Shown piece by piece: positions 1-8,298 of a stretch of DNA of 64,000 nt. Numbering within the stretch: the first letter of the stretch is position 1; every line of letters begins with the position of its first letter. The DNA lies in the NCBI RefSeq assembly GCF_900102465.1, contig NZ_FNBW01000001.1:124557-188556 (forward strand). The letters run 5' to 3'. Position numbers and translations under genes: made by a program. This stretch comes from Thalassobaculum litoreum DSM 18839. Lineage in GTDB: Bacteria; Pseudomonadota; Alphaproteobacteria; Thalassobaculales; Thalassobaculaceae. The notes beneath the pieces were generated by a model, which worked only from the letters and a program-made list of their open reading frames with translations, ran no database searches and was not told the DNA's origin.

Positions 1-203
1 TTCAGGCCGAACTCGACAAGTTGAACGAGATGCGCCGGGTAAAGTCGGAAATCGATACCGGCCTGCCCAAGTGGAGCGACGCAATGAAGGCGCTCGCGGA
101 GGAGATGAAGGCCGAGGATCTGGCGCTTCTCAACCAGCAGGAGCGGACGGTTCAGGAAAAATTGGCGGCCGGGACCGTGTTCAAGTTTGCCAACAGCGCC
201 TGA
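1..203 (+). CDS. C-terminal end of an unidentified protein (truncated by window edge)
   Basis: An open frame enters from the left edge (first full codon at base 3) and stops at TGA 201-203. The visible 66 residues are charged and helix-prone (KALAEEMKAEDLALL, QQERTVQEKLAAG) and end in FKFANSA. This resembles an amphipathic or coiled-coil tail. I do not recognise the family, and the start of the gene lies outside the window. It reads in the same direction as nhaA, with a gap of about 70 bases. Confidence 0.5.
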   Translation, partial: QAELDKLNEMRRVKSEIDTGLPKWSDAMKALAEEMKAEDLALLNQQERTVQEKLAAGTVFKFANSA

Positions 204-273
204 GTACCTAGATATAAGGAAACAGACTCTCAAATAGCATCGCGGGCGCCAATCCGCGGGTATGGAGATCGCC

Positions 274-1524
274 ATGACGACGACCCCCAATCTCGCGGCA
301 GGGAAGCATACGCTCGCCGCTCTGTTCCATCACGAGGCGGCCCCGGGTGTGCTGCTGGCCATCGCTGCCGTGATCGCCCTGATAGCCGACAATTCCCTCT
401 TCGCCGGGCTGTACGACCGCCTGCTGCTCGCCTTCGTCTCGGTGACCGTCGAGGATGTCGGGATCGAGAAGCCGTTGCTGCTGTGGATCAACGACGGCCT
501 GATGGCGATCTTCTTCTTCCTGGTCGGCCTGGAGATCAAACGCGAGGTGGTGCTGGGTAAGCTGTCGTCTTTGCGCGCGGCCAGCCTGCCGGCCTTCGGC
601 GCGGTGGGCGGCATGGCCATTCCGGCGCTGATCTACGTCGCTCTGAACGCCGCCACGCCGGAGACCCTGAGCGGCTGGGCGATCCCGGCGGCGACGGACA
701 TCGCCTTCGCCCTCGGCGCGCTGGCCCTGGTCGGCTCGCGGGCGCCGGCCGGGCTGAAGATCTTCCTGCTGGCTCTGGCGGTGCTGGACGATCTCGGCGC
801 GATCGTCGTCATTGCCCTGTTCTACACCTCGAACCTGTCCCTGGGCGCCCTGGGCGTGGCGGCGGTCGGCTTTGCCGTGCTGCTGGCGATGAACCTGCTC
901 GGCGTGAAGCGGATCGGCCTCTACATCGTTGTCGGCCTGGTGATCTGGGTGGCGGTGCTGAAGTCCGGTGTGCATGCGACGCTGGCCGGTGTCGTGGTGG
1001 CGTTCACCCTGCCGCTGCGGGGCAGGGAGGGAGAGTTCCAAGAGGGGGAATCGCCCCTGGAGGTGCTGGAGCATGTGCTGCACCCATGGGTGGCGTTCAT
1101 GATCCTGCCGCTCTTCGCCTTCGCCAATGCCGGCGTGCCGCTGGCCGGGATGGCCGTTTCCGACCTGCTGGCCCCGGTGCCGCTGGGCATCGCCGCCGGC
1201 CTCGTGGTCGGCAAGCCGGTCGGCATTCTCGGTGCCTGCTGGATCGCGGTTCGGCTCGGCTGGGCCAGCCTGCCGGACGGGGTGACCTGGCTGAAGCTCT
1301 ACGGCGTGTCCCAGCTCGCCGGGATCGGCTTCACCATGTCCCTGTTCATCGGCACGCTGGCCTTCTCCGATCCGGGGCTCCAGTCGGCGGTGCGTATCGG
1401 CGTGCTGGGCGGCACGATCGTGTCCATCGTGCTCGGCATGTCCGCGCTCGCCTGGGCGCTGAGGGAGCGGCCGGCCGCGGCCGACACACGCCCCGCCACG
1501 CCCGCCGAGTCGGCGTCCGAATAA
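274..1524 (+). CDS. nhaA: Na+/H+ antiporter NhaA
   Basis: Inner-membrane electrogenic sodium/proton antiporter for pH and sodium homeostasis. About 416 residues (E. coli NhaA has 388), nearly all hydrophobic segments. Family hallmarks are visible: FFFLVGLEIKRE early in the protein, ATDIAFALG carrying the TM4 aspartate, and LAVLDDLGAIVVIALFY carrying the paired TM5 aspartates that bind the ion. The frame also opens at ATG 262, but GGAG at 264-267 sits six bases before ATG 274, so 274 is the better start. The C-terminal tail (RERPAAADTRPATPAESASE) is a short hydrophilic extension. It stands alone, convergent with the AtuA-like pair. Identification is secure. Confidence 0.96.
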   Translation: MTTTPNLAAGKHTLAALFHHEAAPGVLLAIAAVIALIADNSLFAGLYDRLLLAFVSVTVEDVGIEKPLLLWINDGLMAIFFFLVGLEIKREVVLGKLSSLRAASLPAFGAVGGMAIPALIYVALNAATPETLSGWAIPAATDIAFALGALALVGSRAPAGLKIFLLALAVLDDLGAIVVIALFYTSNLSLGALGVAAVGFAVLLAMNLLGVKRIGLYIVVGLVIWVAVLKSGVHATLAGVVVAFTLPLRGREGEFQEGESPLEVLEHVLHPWVAFMILPLFAFANAGVPLAGMAVSDLLAPVPLGIAAGLVVGKPVGILGACWIAVRLGWASLPDGVTWLKLYGVSQLAGIGFTMSLFIGTLAFSDPGLQSAVRIGVLGGTIVSIVLGMSALAWALRERPAAADTRPATPAESASE

Positions 1525-1611
1525 GGTCGGAATAGAGCGGGCCGTGCCCTAATTCATTGAAGATTGAGAAAATTCGCACGATCGGATGGACACATCTGAT
1601 CGTGCTCTGCT

Positions 1612-1998
1612 CTACCGCACGCCCTTCTCTGGGTGCAGGACCAGGTCCTCGGGCATGTCCACTTCCATCGCCAGAAGGTGGAAGGCGAAGGACTTGCCGT
1701 GGGTGTCCAGGTTCAGCGCCCCGTTGACCCCGCCCTCCAGCACGTCGTCGATGACGAAGTTGAAGGCGGGAAAGGTCGGCAACTCGTATCGGGTGACGGC
1801 GCTGGCGCCCTTATGGGCGAAGTGCTCCTTCACCGCCGTCTCGGTGACCTGCTCGCGCAGATAGGGGAAGGCGGCGTCGTGATACGGGATCAGGCTGATA
1901 TTGCTCCGGTTGCCCTTGTCGCCGGTGCGGCCGTGGGCGACCTCGTGCAGCGGCACGCGCAGGATACGGCGGTTCTTGGCATCGGTCGTGTCGGCCAT
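1612..1998 (-). CDS. AtuA-like ferredoxin-fold partner protein
   Basis: A 128-residue protein with the signature HGRTGDKGNRSNISLIPY near its N-terminus. This is the hallmark of the AtuA-like ferredoxin-fold domain that usually forms the C-terminal end of AtuA-type proteins. Here it is a separate gene. Its ATG (1998-1996) overlaps the TGA of the upstream AtuA-type gene by one base (TGATG), so the two are almost certainly translationally coupled and probably form one complex. Role by family: acyclic terpene or branched acyl-CoA utilisation; the chemistry of AtuA is not established. It ends at TAG 1614-1612, convergent with nhaA. Confidence 0.85.
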   Translation of the reverse strand: MADTTDAKNRRILRVPLHEVAHGRTGDKGNRSNISLIPYHDAAFPYLREQVTETAVKEHFAHKGASAVTRYELPTFPAFNFVIDDVLEGGVNGALNLDTHGKSFAFHLLAMEVDMPEDLVLHPEKGVR

Positions 1999-3374
1999 CA
2001 GGCACTCTCCTCGACGAGACGGGCGGAGGCCGAGACCCTGGCGCGGTCGACCAGGATGGAGGCGGTGGTGATCTGCGGGACGATGCGATGCCGAACGCCG
2101 CCGCCGCCGGCCGGGCCGGAGCAGTAGAGCGACAGCACCTCGTCGGCGATCCATTGGGCGATCTGCTTGTCCGGCCCCTTGGTCGCCATGCGCACCCGGT
2201 ATTCCCCGTCGTCGTTCCAGTCGGATCCGCTGCGAAGGTCGCCGCCGTCGCCGTCGAAGGTCGATACGGTACCGATCAGGTCGAAGCGCAGCGGCCAGTT
2301 GGTGCCGAGGTCGCGTGCGCGCGTGCGCAGGACGTCGATGGCAAGCTCCGCCCGGCGCCGGGCATTCGGTCCGGCATAGGTGATCTCGCCTTCGCCCAGC
2401 CAGCCGCCCTCGAAGCTGACGGTCGCCTTCAGGGTCGGCGGGCGCTGCTTGCCCTTCGCCCCGGTGATGCGCACCCGGTCCGGGCCGACCTCCTCGATCG
2501 CCACGCCGGTGATGTCCAGCACCACGTCGGGGGTGAGGTAGTTGCCCGGGTCGTGCATCTCGTAGAGCAGTTGCTCCTTCACCGTGCGGTGGCTGACCAG
2601 ACCGCCGGTCTTGTCGGCCTTGGTGATGGTCACGGTGCCGTCGGCCTGCACTTCGGCGATGGGAAAGCCGACATGGCCGAAATCGGGGACGTCCTTGTAG
2701 CCGGGGTCCGCAAAGTAGCCGCCGGTGACCTGGGCGCCGCATTCCAGCAGGTGGCCGCACATGGTGCCGGCGGCGATGCGGTCGAGATCGTCCAAGGTCC
2801 AGCCATGCTCGTGGATCAGCGGGCCCAGCGCGAGGGCCGGATCGGCGCAGCGGCCGACCACGACGACATCGGCCCCCATGGCGAGCGCGTCGGCGATGGC
2901 CTGGGCACCGAGATAGACGTTGGCCGCCACCAGCTTGCCCTCCGGCATGGCGAGGCCTTCCACCGCCTTGTGGCCGCGGATGTCGCCTTCGGTCATGACG
3001 GTGGTCAGGTCGTCGCCTTCCACCACGGCAACCTTCAGGTCGGCGATGCCGTCTTCCTTCGCCATCTCCAGGATGCGCTTCGCACCGGCCGTCGGGTTGG
3101 CGGCGCCGAAATTCGAGACCACGCGGATGCCGGACTCTTTGGCCTTGGCCAGGACCGGGCGCAGGATGCGTTCCAGGTACGGCGAATAGCCCTTGGACGG
3201 GTCCTCGATCTTCGCCTGCTGGGCCAGCGCGAGGGTGCGCTCGGCCAGGGTCTCGTACATCAGGTATCGCGGCCCCTCGCGGGTGGCCAGGGTGGCGACG
3301 ATGGGGATCGCGGCATCCCAGCGATCGCCGGCGAAGCCGGCGCCGCAGCCGATATGGACGGTCTTGCCCGACAC
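1998..3374 (-). CDS. AtuA-family protein (DUF1446, acyclic terpene utilisation type)
   Basis: A 458-residue cytosolic protein of the AtuA N-terminal family (PF07287). It opens with VHIGCGAGFAGDRWDAAIP and contains SNFGAANPTAGAKRILEMAK, VYLGAQAIADALAMGADVVVVGRC and the glycine-rich stretches typical of the family. AtuA was named from the citronellol/geraniol catabolic cluster of Pseudomonas citronellolis; its reaction is not established. Start is GTG 3374, preceded by GAGG five bases upstream. It is followed with a one-base overlap by the ferredoxin-fold partner that is fused to it in many homologues. Acyl-CoA ligase and beta-oxidation genes lie within 3 kb, consistent with branched acyl catabolism (inference). 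Confidence 0.88.
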   Translation of the reverse strand: MSGKTVHIGCGAGFAGDRWDAAIPIVATLATREGPRYLMYETLAERTLALAQQAKIEDPSKGYSPYLERILRPVLAKAKESGIRVVSNFGAANPTAGAKRILEMAKEDGIADLKVAVVEGDDLTTVMTEGDIRGHKAVEGLAMPEGKLVAANVYLGAQAIADALAMGADVVVVGRCADPALALGPLIHEHGWTLDDLDRIAAGTMCGHLLECGAQVTGGYFADPGYKDVPDFGHVGFPIAEVQADGTVTITKADKTGGLVSHRTVKEQLLYEMHDPGNYLTPDVVLDITGVAIEEVGPDRVRITGAKGKQRPPTLKATVSFEGGWLGEGEITYAGPNARRRAELAIDVLRTRARDLGTNWPLRFDLIGTVSTFDGDGGDLRSGSDWNDDGEYRVRMATKGPDKQIAQWIADEVLSLYCSGPAGGGGVRHRIVPQITTASILVDRARVSASARLVEESA

Positions 3375-3676
3375 GGTTTCCTCACTTGTGCTTGTTGGAT
3401 CTTTCTTGGTTGCCGTGAGGGTAGACCCGGCGGACGAGGGGCGTCGAGGGGTCGAAACGCGCCCGACAGACCGGGCTTGCGCGGCGTCGAAGATTTAACT
3501 GCAAATCCAGGTTCAGCGCCCGGAAACCGCCCCGGGCGTCGCTGCGTCTGGGGTTATGTATCTTTTTATCCGGTTTCAATCGATCCGGTTTCGCAATGAC
3601 CCCGTGGCGCGATTCCGGGTTCAGGTCGCAGGTCGGCGATGAAATGATGGCTGAAACCGCAAACGGAGTGCATGCC
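3375..3676. other. Divergent intergenic region (AtuA-like / cupin dioxygenase)
   Basis: About 300 bases between two divergent genes, so it should hold both promoters. I see no convincing gene. A direct repeat ATCCGGTTTC occurs at 3568-3577 and 3583-3592 (15-base period). It sits in a locally AT-richer patch (TATGTATCTTTTTATC) just upstream of the first possible ATG of the cupin gene, and is a candidate regulator site. Confidence 0.4.
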
Positions 3677-4231
3677 ATGATCGAGACCCTGGTGGCTGAT
3701 ATTCGCCGGATCCTGCGCGAGGAACCGGCGGGCGACGCCATGCTGACGGACCTTGTCGAGCGGCTGGCCCCGCTGGCGGCGGATACGTCCTGGATCGACG
3801 AGGACCTTTACGAGACCGACGCGGCCCAGGGCTTCGGCATTTCCATCCTGCACGAAGAGCCCGGTGACGGTTTCCTGCTGGAGACGGTCTGCTGGGAGCC
3901 GGGGCGCGGGGTGGCACCGCACGACCACCAGACCTGGGGTGTGGTGATGGGGCTCACGGGCGAGGAGATCAACGTCGACTGGCGGCGCACCGACGACGGA
4001 TCGGCGCCCGGAAAGGCGGCGCTGGAGCAGGCGGGGGAGACGCTGGTCACCGGCGGCGTGGTGAAGACCTTCCGGCCCGACGACATCCACAGCATCCGCA
4101 ACGCGTCGCAGAGGCCGTCCCTGTCGCTGCACCTCTACGGCCGCAGCCTTGCCAAGACCGACCGCAGCGAATTCAACCCGCTGTCGGGGACGGTCGTTCC
4201 GTGCCCGAAACGGGTCCGGCGGGCGGGGTAG
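3677..4231 (+). CDS. Cysteine dioxygenase-family cupin (thiol dioxygenase)
   Basis: Resembles small-molecule thiol dioxygenases (cysteine or 3-mercaptopropionate type), non-haem iron cupins that oxidise a thiol to a sulfinate. The first cupin motif is PHDHQTWGVVMGLTGEE, supplying two His ligands. The second contains RPDDIHSIRNAS, supplying the third His, followed by LSLHLYG. The frame is open from ATG 3596, and ATGs occur at 3644, 3647 and 3677. GGAG at 3665-3668 is eight bases before ATG 3677, which begins with a natural helix (IETLVADIRRILREE), so I place the start there (184 residues). The substrate cannot be read from sequence. Single gene, divergent from the AtuA pair. Confidence 0.8.
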   Translation: MIETLVADIRRILREEPAGDAMLTDLVERLAPLAADTSWIDEDLYETDAAQGFGISILHEEPGDGFLLETVCWEPGRGVAPHDHQTWGVVMGLTGEEINVDWRRTDDGSAPGKAALEQAGETLVTGGVVKTFRPDDIHSIRNASQRPSLSLHLYGRSLAKTDRSEFNPLSGTVVPCPKRVRRAG

Positions 4232-4254
4232 GGAGCCGCTAACCCACCAAAATT

Positions 4255-4371
4255 CGTCATCCCGGCGAGCTCAGGGCTCGACCCGGAGGTCGGCCGGGAT
4301 CGAGCGGTACGCATACGCCCTCTGGGTCCCGGGCAGCACCCGGATCAAGTCCGGGCGCTCACGGGATGACG
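4255..4371. repeat. Palindromic intergenic element, family A, copy 1
   Basis: Outer arms CGTCATCCCG (4255-4264) and CGGGATGACG (4362-4371) are perfect inverted repeats with further nested CCGG palindromes between them. A 21-base internal block at 4279-4299 is identical to 19271-19291 in copy 3. It lies between two convergent genes, where it could act as a two-way terminator. Confidence 0.8.
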
Positions 4372-4386
4372 GAGGAGGGGAGAGTG

Positions 4387-5928
4387 TTAACTCAGCTCCC
4401 GCTTCAAGATCTTACCCGTCGCATTCATCGGCAGCGCATCGCGGAACTCGACGATGCGCGGATACTTATGCGCCCCCATCTGCTCCCGCGCCCAGGCGAT
4501 CAGGCTGCTCTCGCGGATCGTCGAGCCCGGCGCCCGCACGGCGACCGCCTTCACCTCCTGGCCGTGCTCGTCGTGCGGCACGCCGATCACCGCGACCAGC
4601 GAGATCTCCGGATGGGCGATCAGGATCTCCTCCACCTCGCGCGGATAGACGTTCATCCCGTTGCGGATGATCATCTCCTTCTTGCGGTCGACGATGAACA
4701 GATAGCCGTCCGCGTCCAGCAGGCCGATATCCCCGGTATGGAACCAGCCGTCGCGGAACGCGTCCGCCGTCGCGTCGGGGTCGTTCAGGTAGCCTTTCAT
4801 CACGCAATGGCCGCGCACAACGACCTCGCCCCGCTCGCCGGGCGGCAGCTCCACCCCGTTGTCGTCGACGATTCGCACCTGCACGCCCCAGAGCGGGGTG
4901 CCGACCGAGCCCGGCTTGCGCGGCATCCCCGGCGCGTGGGTGGTGGCCGCCGGCGAGGTCTCGCTCAGCCCGTAGCCCTCGCGGATCTCGGTGCCGAACC
5001 GGGCGTCGAAGCGGCGCATGATGTCGACCGGCATGGAGGCGCCGCCCGAGGTCACACCGCGGACGCTGGCGAAGGCCTCGGCGCCGATCCCAGCCTTTTC
5101 CGCGTGGTTCAGCATCGCCCAGTACATGGTCGGCACGCCGGAGAACCGGGTGACGCCCTCGCTCTCCATCAGCCGCAGGACGGTCGCGGCGTCGAATTTC
5201 GGTACCAGCACCAGGGTCGCCCCGCCGGACAGACCCGCCGCCATCTGGCAGATCTGGCCGAAGATGTGGAACAGCGGCAGGGCGACCAGCAGCACCTCGT
5301 CGCTGCTCCAGGTGCCGTTGTTGCGGATCATCAGGGCGTGGATCAGCAGGTTGGAATGGGTCAGCTCCGCCCCCTTCGGCCGACCCGTCGTGCCGGAGGT
5401 GTAGACCACCACGGCGGTGTCGTCGGCGCGGCGGTTCACGGTGTCGAACGCGTCCACCTCCGTTCTGAGGTCATCGAGCGACGGATGCCCGTCATCGGGC
5501 CGGGTGCCGTCCTCCGCCGCGATCCAGGCGAAGAGCGCACAGCTCTCCACCCGCGCGACCGCCGCCAGCCCCTCGCGGCCGATCGGCGCGGTCTCGGAGC
5601 CCACATGGCACAGAAAGGCCGCCGCGCCGGAATGGCCGAGCATGTAGGCGATCTCGTCCGCCTTCAGCAGGAGGCTGACCGGCAGCACGGTGGCGCCGGT
5701 CTTCAGGATGGCGAAATAGGCCGTGGGGAAGGCCGGGACGTTCGGACAGGCCAGGGCGACGATGCTGCCGGGGCCGATCCCGCGCTCGGCCAGTCCGGCC
5801 GCCAGCCGGTTCGCCGCGCGGTCGAGATCCCGATAGGCGATCCGGCGGTCGCCGCAGACCACCGCCACCCGGTCCGGATACAGGGCAGCCGAGGCTTCCA
5901 GCGCATGGGCCAGATTGACCATTGTCAC
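4387..5928 (-). CDS. AMP-dependent acyl-CoA synthetase (FadD-like)
   Basis: Adenylate-forming ligase of about 513 residues that activates a carboxylic acid to its CoA thioester using ATP. P-loop signature TSGTTGRPKGAELTHSN, the A5 motif GYGLSETSPA, A7 GWFHTGDIG, A8 DRKKEMIIRNGMNVYPREVE, and the C-terminal catalytic lysine in MNATGKILKREL are all present. Substrate is unknown; the divergent FadJ-like gene suggests fatty or branched acyl chains. ATG 5922 has poor spacing, whereas GGAGGAG is six bases before GTG 5928, so I choose GTG (Met-Thr-Met-Val-Asn). The longer open frame to 6090 runs over the start of the divergent gene and is not used. Confidence 0.93.
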   Translation of the reverse strand: MTMVNLAHALEASAALYPDRVAVVCGDRRIAYRDLDRAANRLAAGLAERGIGPGSIVALACPNVPAFPTAYFAILKTGATVLPVSLLLKADEIAYMLGHSGAAAFLCHVGSETAPIGREGLAAVARVESCALFAWIAAEDGTRPDDGHPSLDDLRTEVDAFDTVNRRADDTAVVVYTSGTTGRPKGAELTHSNLLIHALMIRNNGTWSSDEVLLVALPLFHIFGQICQMAAGLSGGATLVLVPKFDAATVLRLMESEGVTRFSGVPTMYWAMLNHAEKAGIGAEAFASVRGVTSGGASMPVDIMRRFDARFGTEIREGYGLSETSPAATTHAPGMPRKPGSVGTPLWGVQVRIVDDNGVELPPGERGEVVVRGHCVMKGYLNDPDATADAFRDGWFHTGDIGLLDADGYLFIVDRKKEMIIRNGMNVYPREVEEILIAHPEISLVAVIGVPHDEHGQEVKAVAVRAPGSTIRESSLIAWAREQMGAHKYPRIVEFRDALPMNATGKILKRELS

Positions 5929-6050
5929 GCCCGTCTCCTCCCGATTGTAGTTTTTTCGATAGCGTCGCGGGCTTCGTGTCGTCTGGCAAGCTCCGGCGGG
6001 GCCTGATATCGAAGACGCAACGGAAAAGACCAAAGCCGAGAGGAAACGAG

Positions 6051-8168
6051 ATGAGCGCCGTGATCGAAGAGCGCCGGGGGCGCGTGGCACTCCTGAGGCT
6101 GAACAACCCGCCTGTGAACGGCCTGGGCTGGCCCGTGCGCGAGGGGCTGGACGCGGCGGTCGGCCGGCTGAGCGACGATCCGGATGTCGATGCGATCGTG
6201 CTGACCGGCAACGGGCGGATGTTCTGCGCCGGTGCCGATATCCGCGAGTTCGGTACCGCCACGCCGGAGCACGTCCGCCGTCTGACCCCGATCCTCGACG
6301 ACCTGGAGGGCCTCGACAAGCCGGTGGTCGCGGCCATTCACGGTGTGGCGGCCGGCGGCGGCATGGAGCTGGCGCTGGGCTGCCATTACCGGGTCTGCGG
6401 GCCGAAGACCAAGCTCGGCCTGCCGGAGGTCACCCTCGGCATCCTGCCGGGCGCCGGCGGCACCCAGCGCATGCCGCGGGTCGCTGGGGTATCCAAGGCG
6501 CTGGAGCTGATCGTCTCCGGCCGCCTGATCTCCGAGAAGGAGGCCTTCGAGGCCGGCATCGTCGATGAGCTGGTGGAGGGCGATGTCGAGGCGGTGATCG
6601 ACGCGGCCGTCGCCGCGGCCGAACGGCTGGCCGCTGCCGGCGAGCCGCCGCGCCGCTCGGGCCAACGCACCGACCGGCTGCATGAGGCCAAGGACAATCC
6701 GGGCCTGTTCGACGCGTTCCGCGAGTCCATGGCGAAGCGGGCGCGCGGGATGAACGCGCCCTATGCCTGCGTGCGCTGTGTGGAGGCGGCAACCCGTCTC
6801 GACCTCGCCGAGGGCCTGGCGTTCGAGCGCCAGGAGTTCGAGCAGCTCGTGAACGCGGTGGAGGCGCAGTCCATGCGCCACGCCTTCTTCGCCGAGCGCG
6901 AGGTGGCGAAGATCCCCGACGTGCCGAAGGACACCGCGACCCGGCCGATCCAGACCGCCGGAATCGTCGGCTGCGGCACCATGGGCGGCGGCATCGCCAT
7001 GGTGTTCGCCAATGCCGGCATTCCGGTGATGGTGGTCGAGAACGACCAGGCGGCGCTCGATGCCGGCATCGCGAAGATCGCGAAGAATTACGCGGCCACC
7101 GTCTCCAAGGGTCGGCTGACCCAGGCGGCCATGGACCAGCGCATGGGGCTGATCACCGGCACCACCGACTTCCTGTCGCTCGCCGCCACCGACATGGTGG
7201 TCGAGGCGGTGTTCGAGGACATGGCGGTCAAGAAGGAGCTGTTCGCCAAGCTCGACGGCATCTGCAAGCCCGGCGCGATTCTGGCGACCAACACGTCCAC
7301 GCTGGACGTCGACGAGATCGCCACGGCCACCAAGCGGCCGCAGGACGTGATCGGCACCCACTTCTTCAGCCCGGCGAACGTCATGCGGCTGATGGAGAAC
7401 GTGCGGGGGGCGAAGACCGCCGACGATGTGATCGCCACGGTGATGGGGTTGTCGAAGACCCTGGGCAAGGTCGGCGTGCTGGTCGGTGTGTGCCACGGCT
7501 TCGTCGGCAACCGCATGCTGCACCAGTACCTGCGCGAGGCGATGTTCCTGGTGGAGGAGGGCGCGTTGCCCCAGGACATCGACCGGGTGATGTACGATTT
7601 CGGCATGCCGATGGGGCCGTTCGCCATGTGCGACCTCGCCGGCAACGATGTCGGCTGGCGGGTGCGCCAGGAGCAGATCAGGGCCCAGGGCGGCAAGCCG
7701 AGCAACACCCGCTATTCCGGTACCGTCGCCGACAAGATCTGCGACCTCGGCCGGTTCGGTCAGAAGACCGGCAAGGGCTGGTTCGCCTATGCCGACGGCC
7801 GCACGCCGCAGCCCGATCCCGAGGTGGAGGCGATCATCGTGCAGACCTCCAAGGAGCTCGGCATCGCGCGCCGCGCGGTGTCCGACGACGAGATCCTGGA
7901 GCGCTGCCTGTATCCGCTGGTGAACGAGGGCGCGAAGATCCTGGACGAGGGCATCGCCCTGCGGGCCAGCGACATCGACGTGGTCTGGATGCACGGCTAC
8001 GGCTTCCCGCGCTTTCGCGGCGGCCCGATGTTCTGGGCCGACACGGTGGGGCTGAAGACCATCGCGGCGACGCTGCAGCGGTTCGAGAAGGACCAGGGCC
8101 CCTGGATGGCCCCGAGCCCGCTGCTGCTCAAGCTGGCCGAAGAGGGCAAAGGGTTCGGCGACGCTTAA
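6051..8168 (+). CDS. Bifunctional enoyl-CoA hydratase / 3-hydroxyacyl-CoA dehydrogenase (FadJ/FadB-like)
   Basis: A 705-residue beta-oxidation multifunctional enzyme. The N-terminal crotonase domain shows the oxyanion-hole segments FCAGADIREFG and HGVAAGGGMELALG and the catalytic glutamate region GLPEVTLGILPGAGGTQRM. The central NAD-binding domain has GIVGCGTMGGGIAMVFANAG, followed by ATNTSTLDVDEIA and GTHFFSPANVMRLME. Two C-terminal 3HCDH domains follow, with GFVGNRML and GYGFPRFRGGPMFWAD. ATG 6051 has AGGA six bases upstream. It hydrates enoyl-CoA and oxidises the product to 3-ketoacyl-CoA. No thiolase gene is adjacent. It is divergent from the acyl-CoA ligase over 122 bases, a probable shared regulatory region. 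Confidence 0.95.
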   Translation: MSAVIEERRGRVALLRLNNPPVNGLGWPVREGLDAAVGRLSDDPDVDAIVLTGNGRMFCAGADIREFGTATPEHVRRLTPILDDLEGLDKPVVAAIHGVAAGGGMELALGCHYRVCGPKTKLGLPEVTLGILPGAGGTQRMPRVAGVSKALELIVSGRLISEKEAFEAGIVDELVEGDVEAVIDAAVAAAERLAAAGEPPRRSGQRTDRLHEAKDNPGLFDAFRESMAKRARGMNAPYACVRCVEAATRLDLAEGLAFERQEFEQLVNAVEAQSMRHAFFAEREVAKIPDVPKDTATRPIQTAGIVGCGTMGGGIAMVFANAGIPVMVVENDQAALDAGIAKIAKNYAATVSKGRLTQAAMDQRMGLITGTTDFLSLAATDMVVEAVFEDMAVKKELFAKLDGICKPGAILATNTSTLDVDEIATATKRPQDVIGTHFFSPANVMRLMENVRGAKTADDVIATVMGLSKTLGKVGVLVGVCHGFVGNRMLHQYLREAMFLVEEGALPQDIDRVMYDFGMPMGPFAMCDLAGNDVGWRVRQEQIRAQGGKPSNTRYSGTVADKICDLGRFGQKTGKGWFAYADGRTPQPDPEVEAIIVQTSKELGIARRAVSDDEILERCLYPLVNEGAKILDEGIALRASDIDVVWMHGYGFPRFRGGPMFWADTVGLKTIAATLQRFEKDQGPWMAPSPLLLKLAEEGKGFGDA

Positions 8169-8188
8169 CCCCATCCTCCAAATATTCT

Positions 8189-8283
8189 CACTCCCCGGAC
8201 CTGTTCCGGGGCAATCCTTCGGGGCAATCCTTCGGGGCGGTCGCGCAGGCTGACGTGCTGCCCCGGAACAGGTCCGGGGAGTG
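8189..8283. repeat. Palindromic intergenic element, family B, copy 1
   Basis: A perfect 25-base inverted repeat (8189-8213 and 8259-8283; core CTCCCCGGACCTGTTCCGGG) separated by 45 bases. The loop contains a short direct repeat, CAATCCTTCGGGG. It lies between the convergent FadJ-like and PrpF-like genes and may fold as a bidirectional terminator. Related copies are at 33127-33225 and 36612-36721. Confidence 0.85.
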
Positions 8284-8298
8284 GGTAGGGAAAAAGGC

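Noticed and set aside
1612-2760. A 382-residue - strand frame running from within the AtuA gene into its partner
   Set aside because: Its first two thirds are an out-of-frame reading of the AtuA-like gene (Arg/Pro-rich); only the part from 1998 is real. It is not evidence of a fusion.
5925-8174. A 749-residue open frame on the - strand
   Set aside because: Exact antisense of the FadJ-like gene, rich in His, Arg and Asp, with no family motif.
8189-8283. Family B inverted repeat as the ends of an insertion sequence
   Set aside because: Only 45 bases lie between the arms, with no transposase and no target duplication. A REP-like or terminator element fits better.
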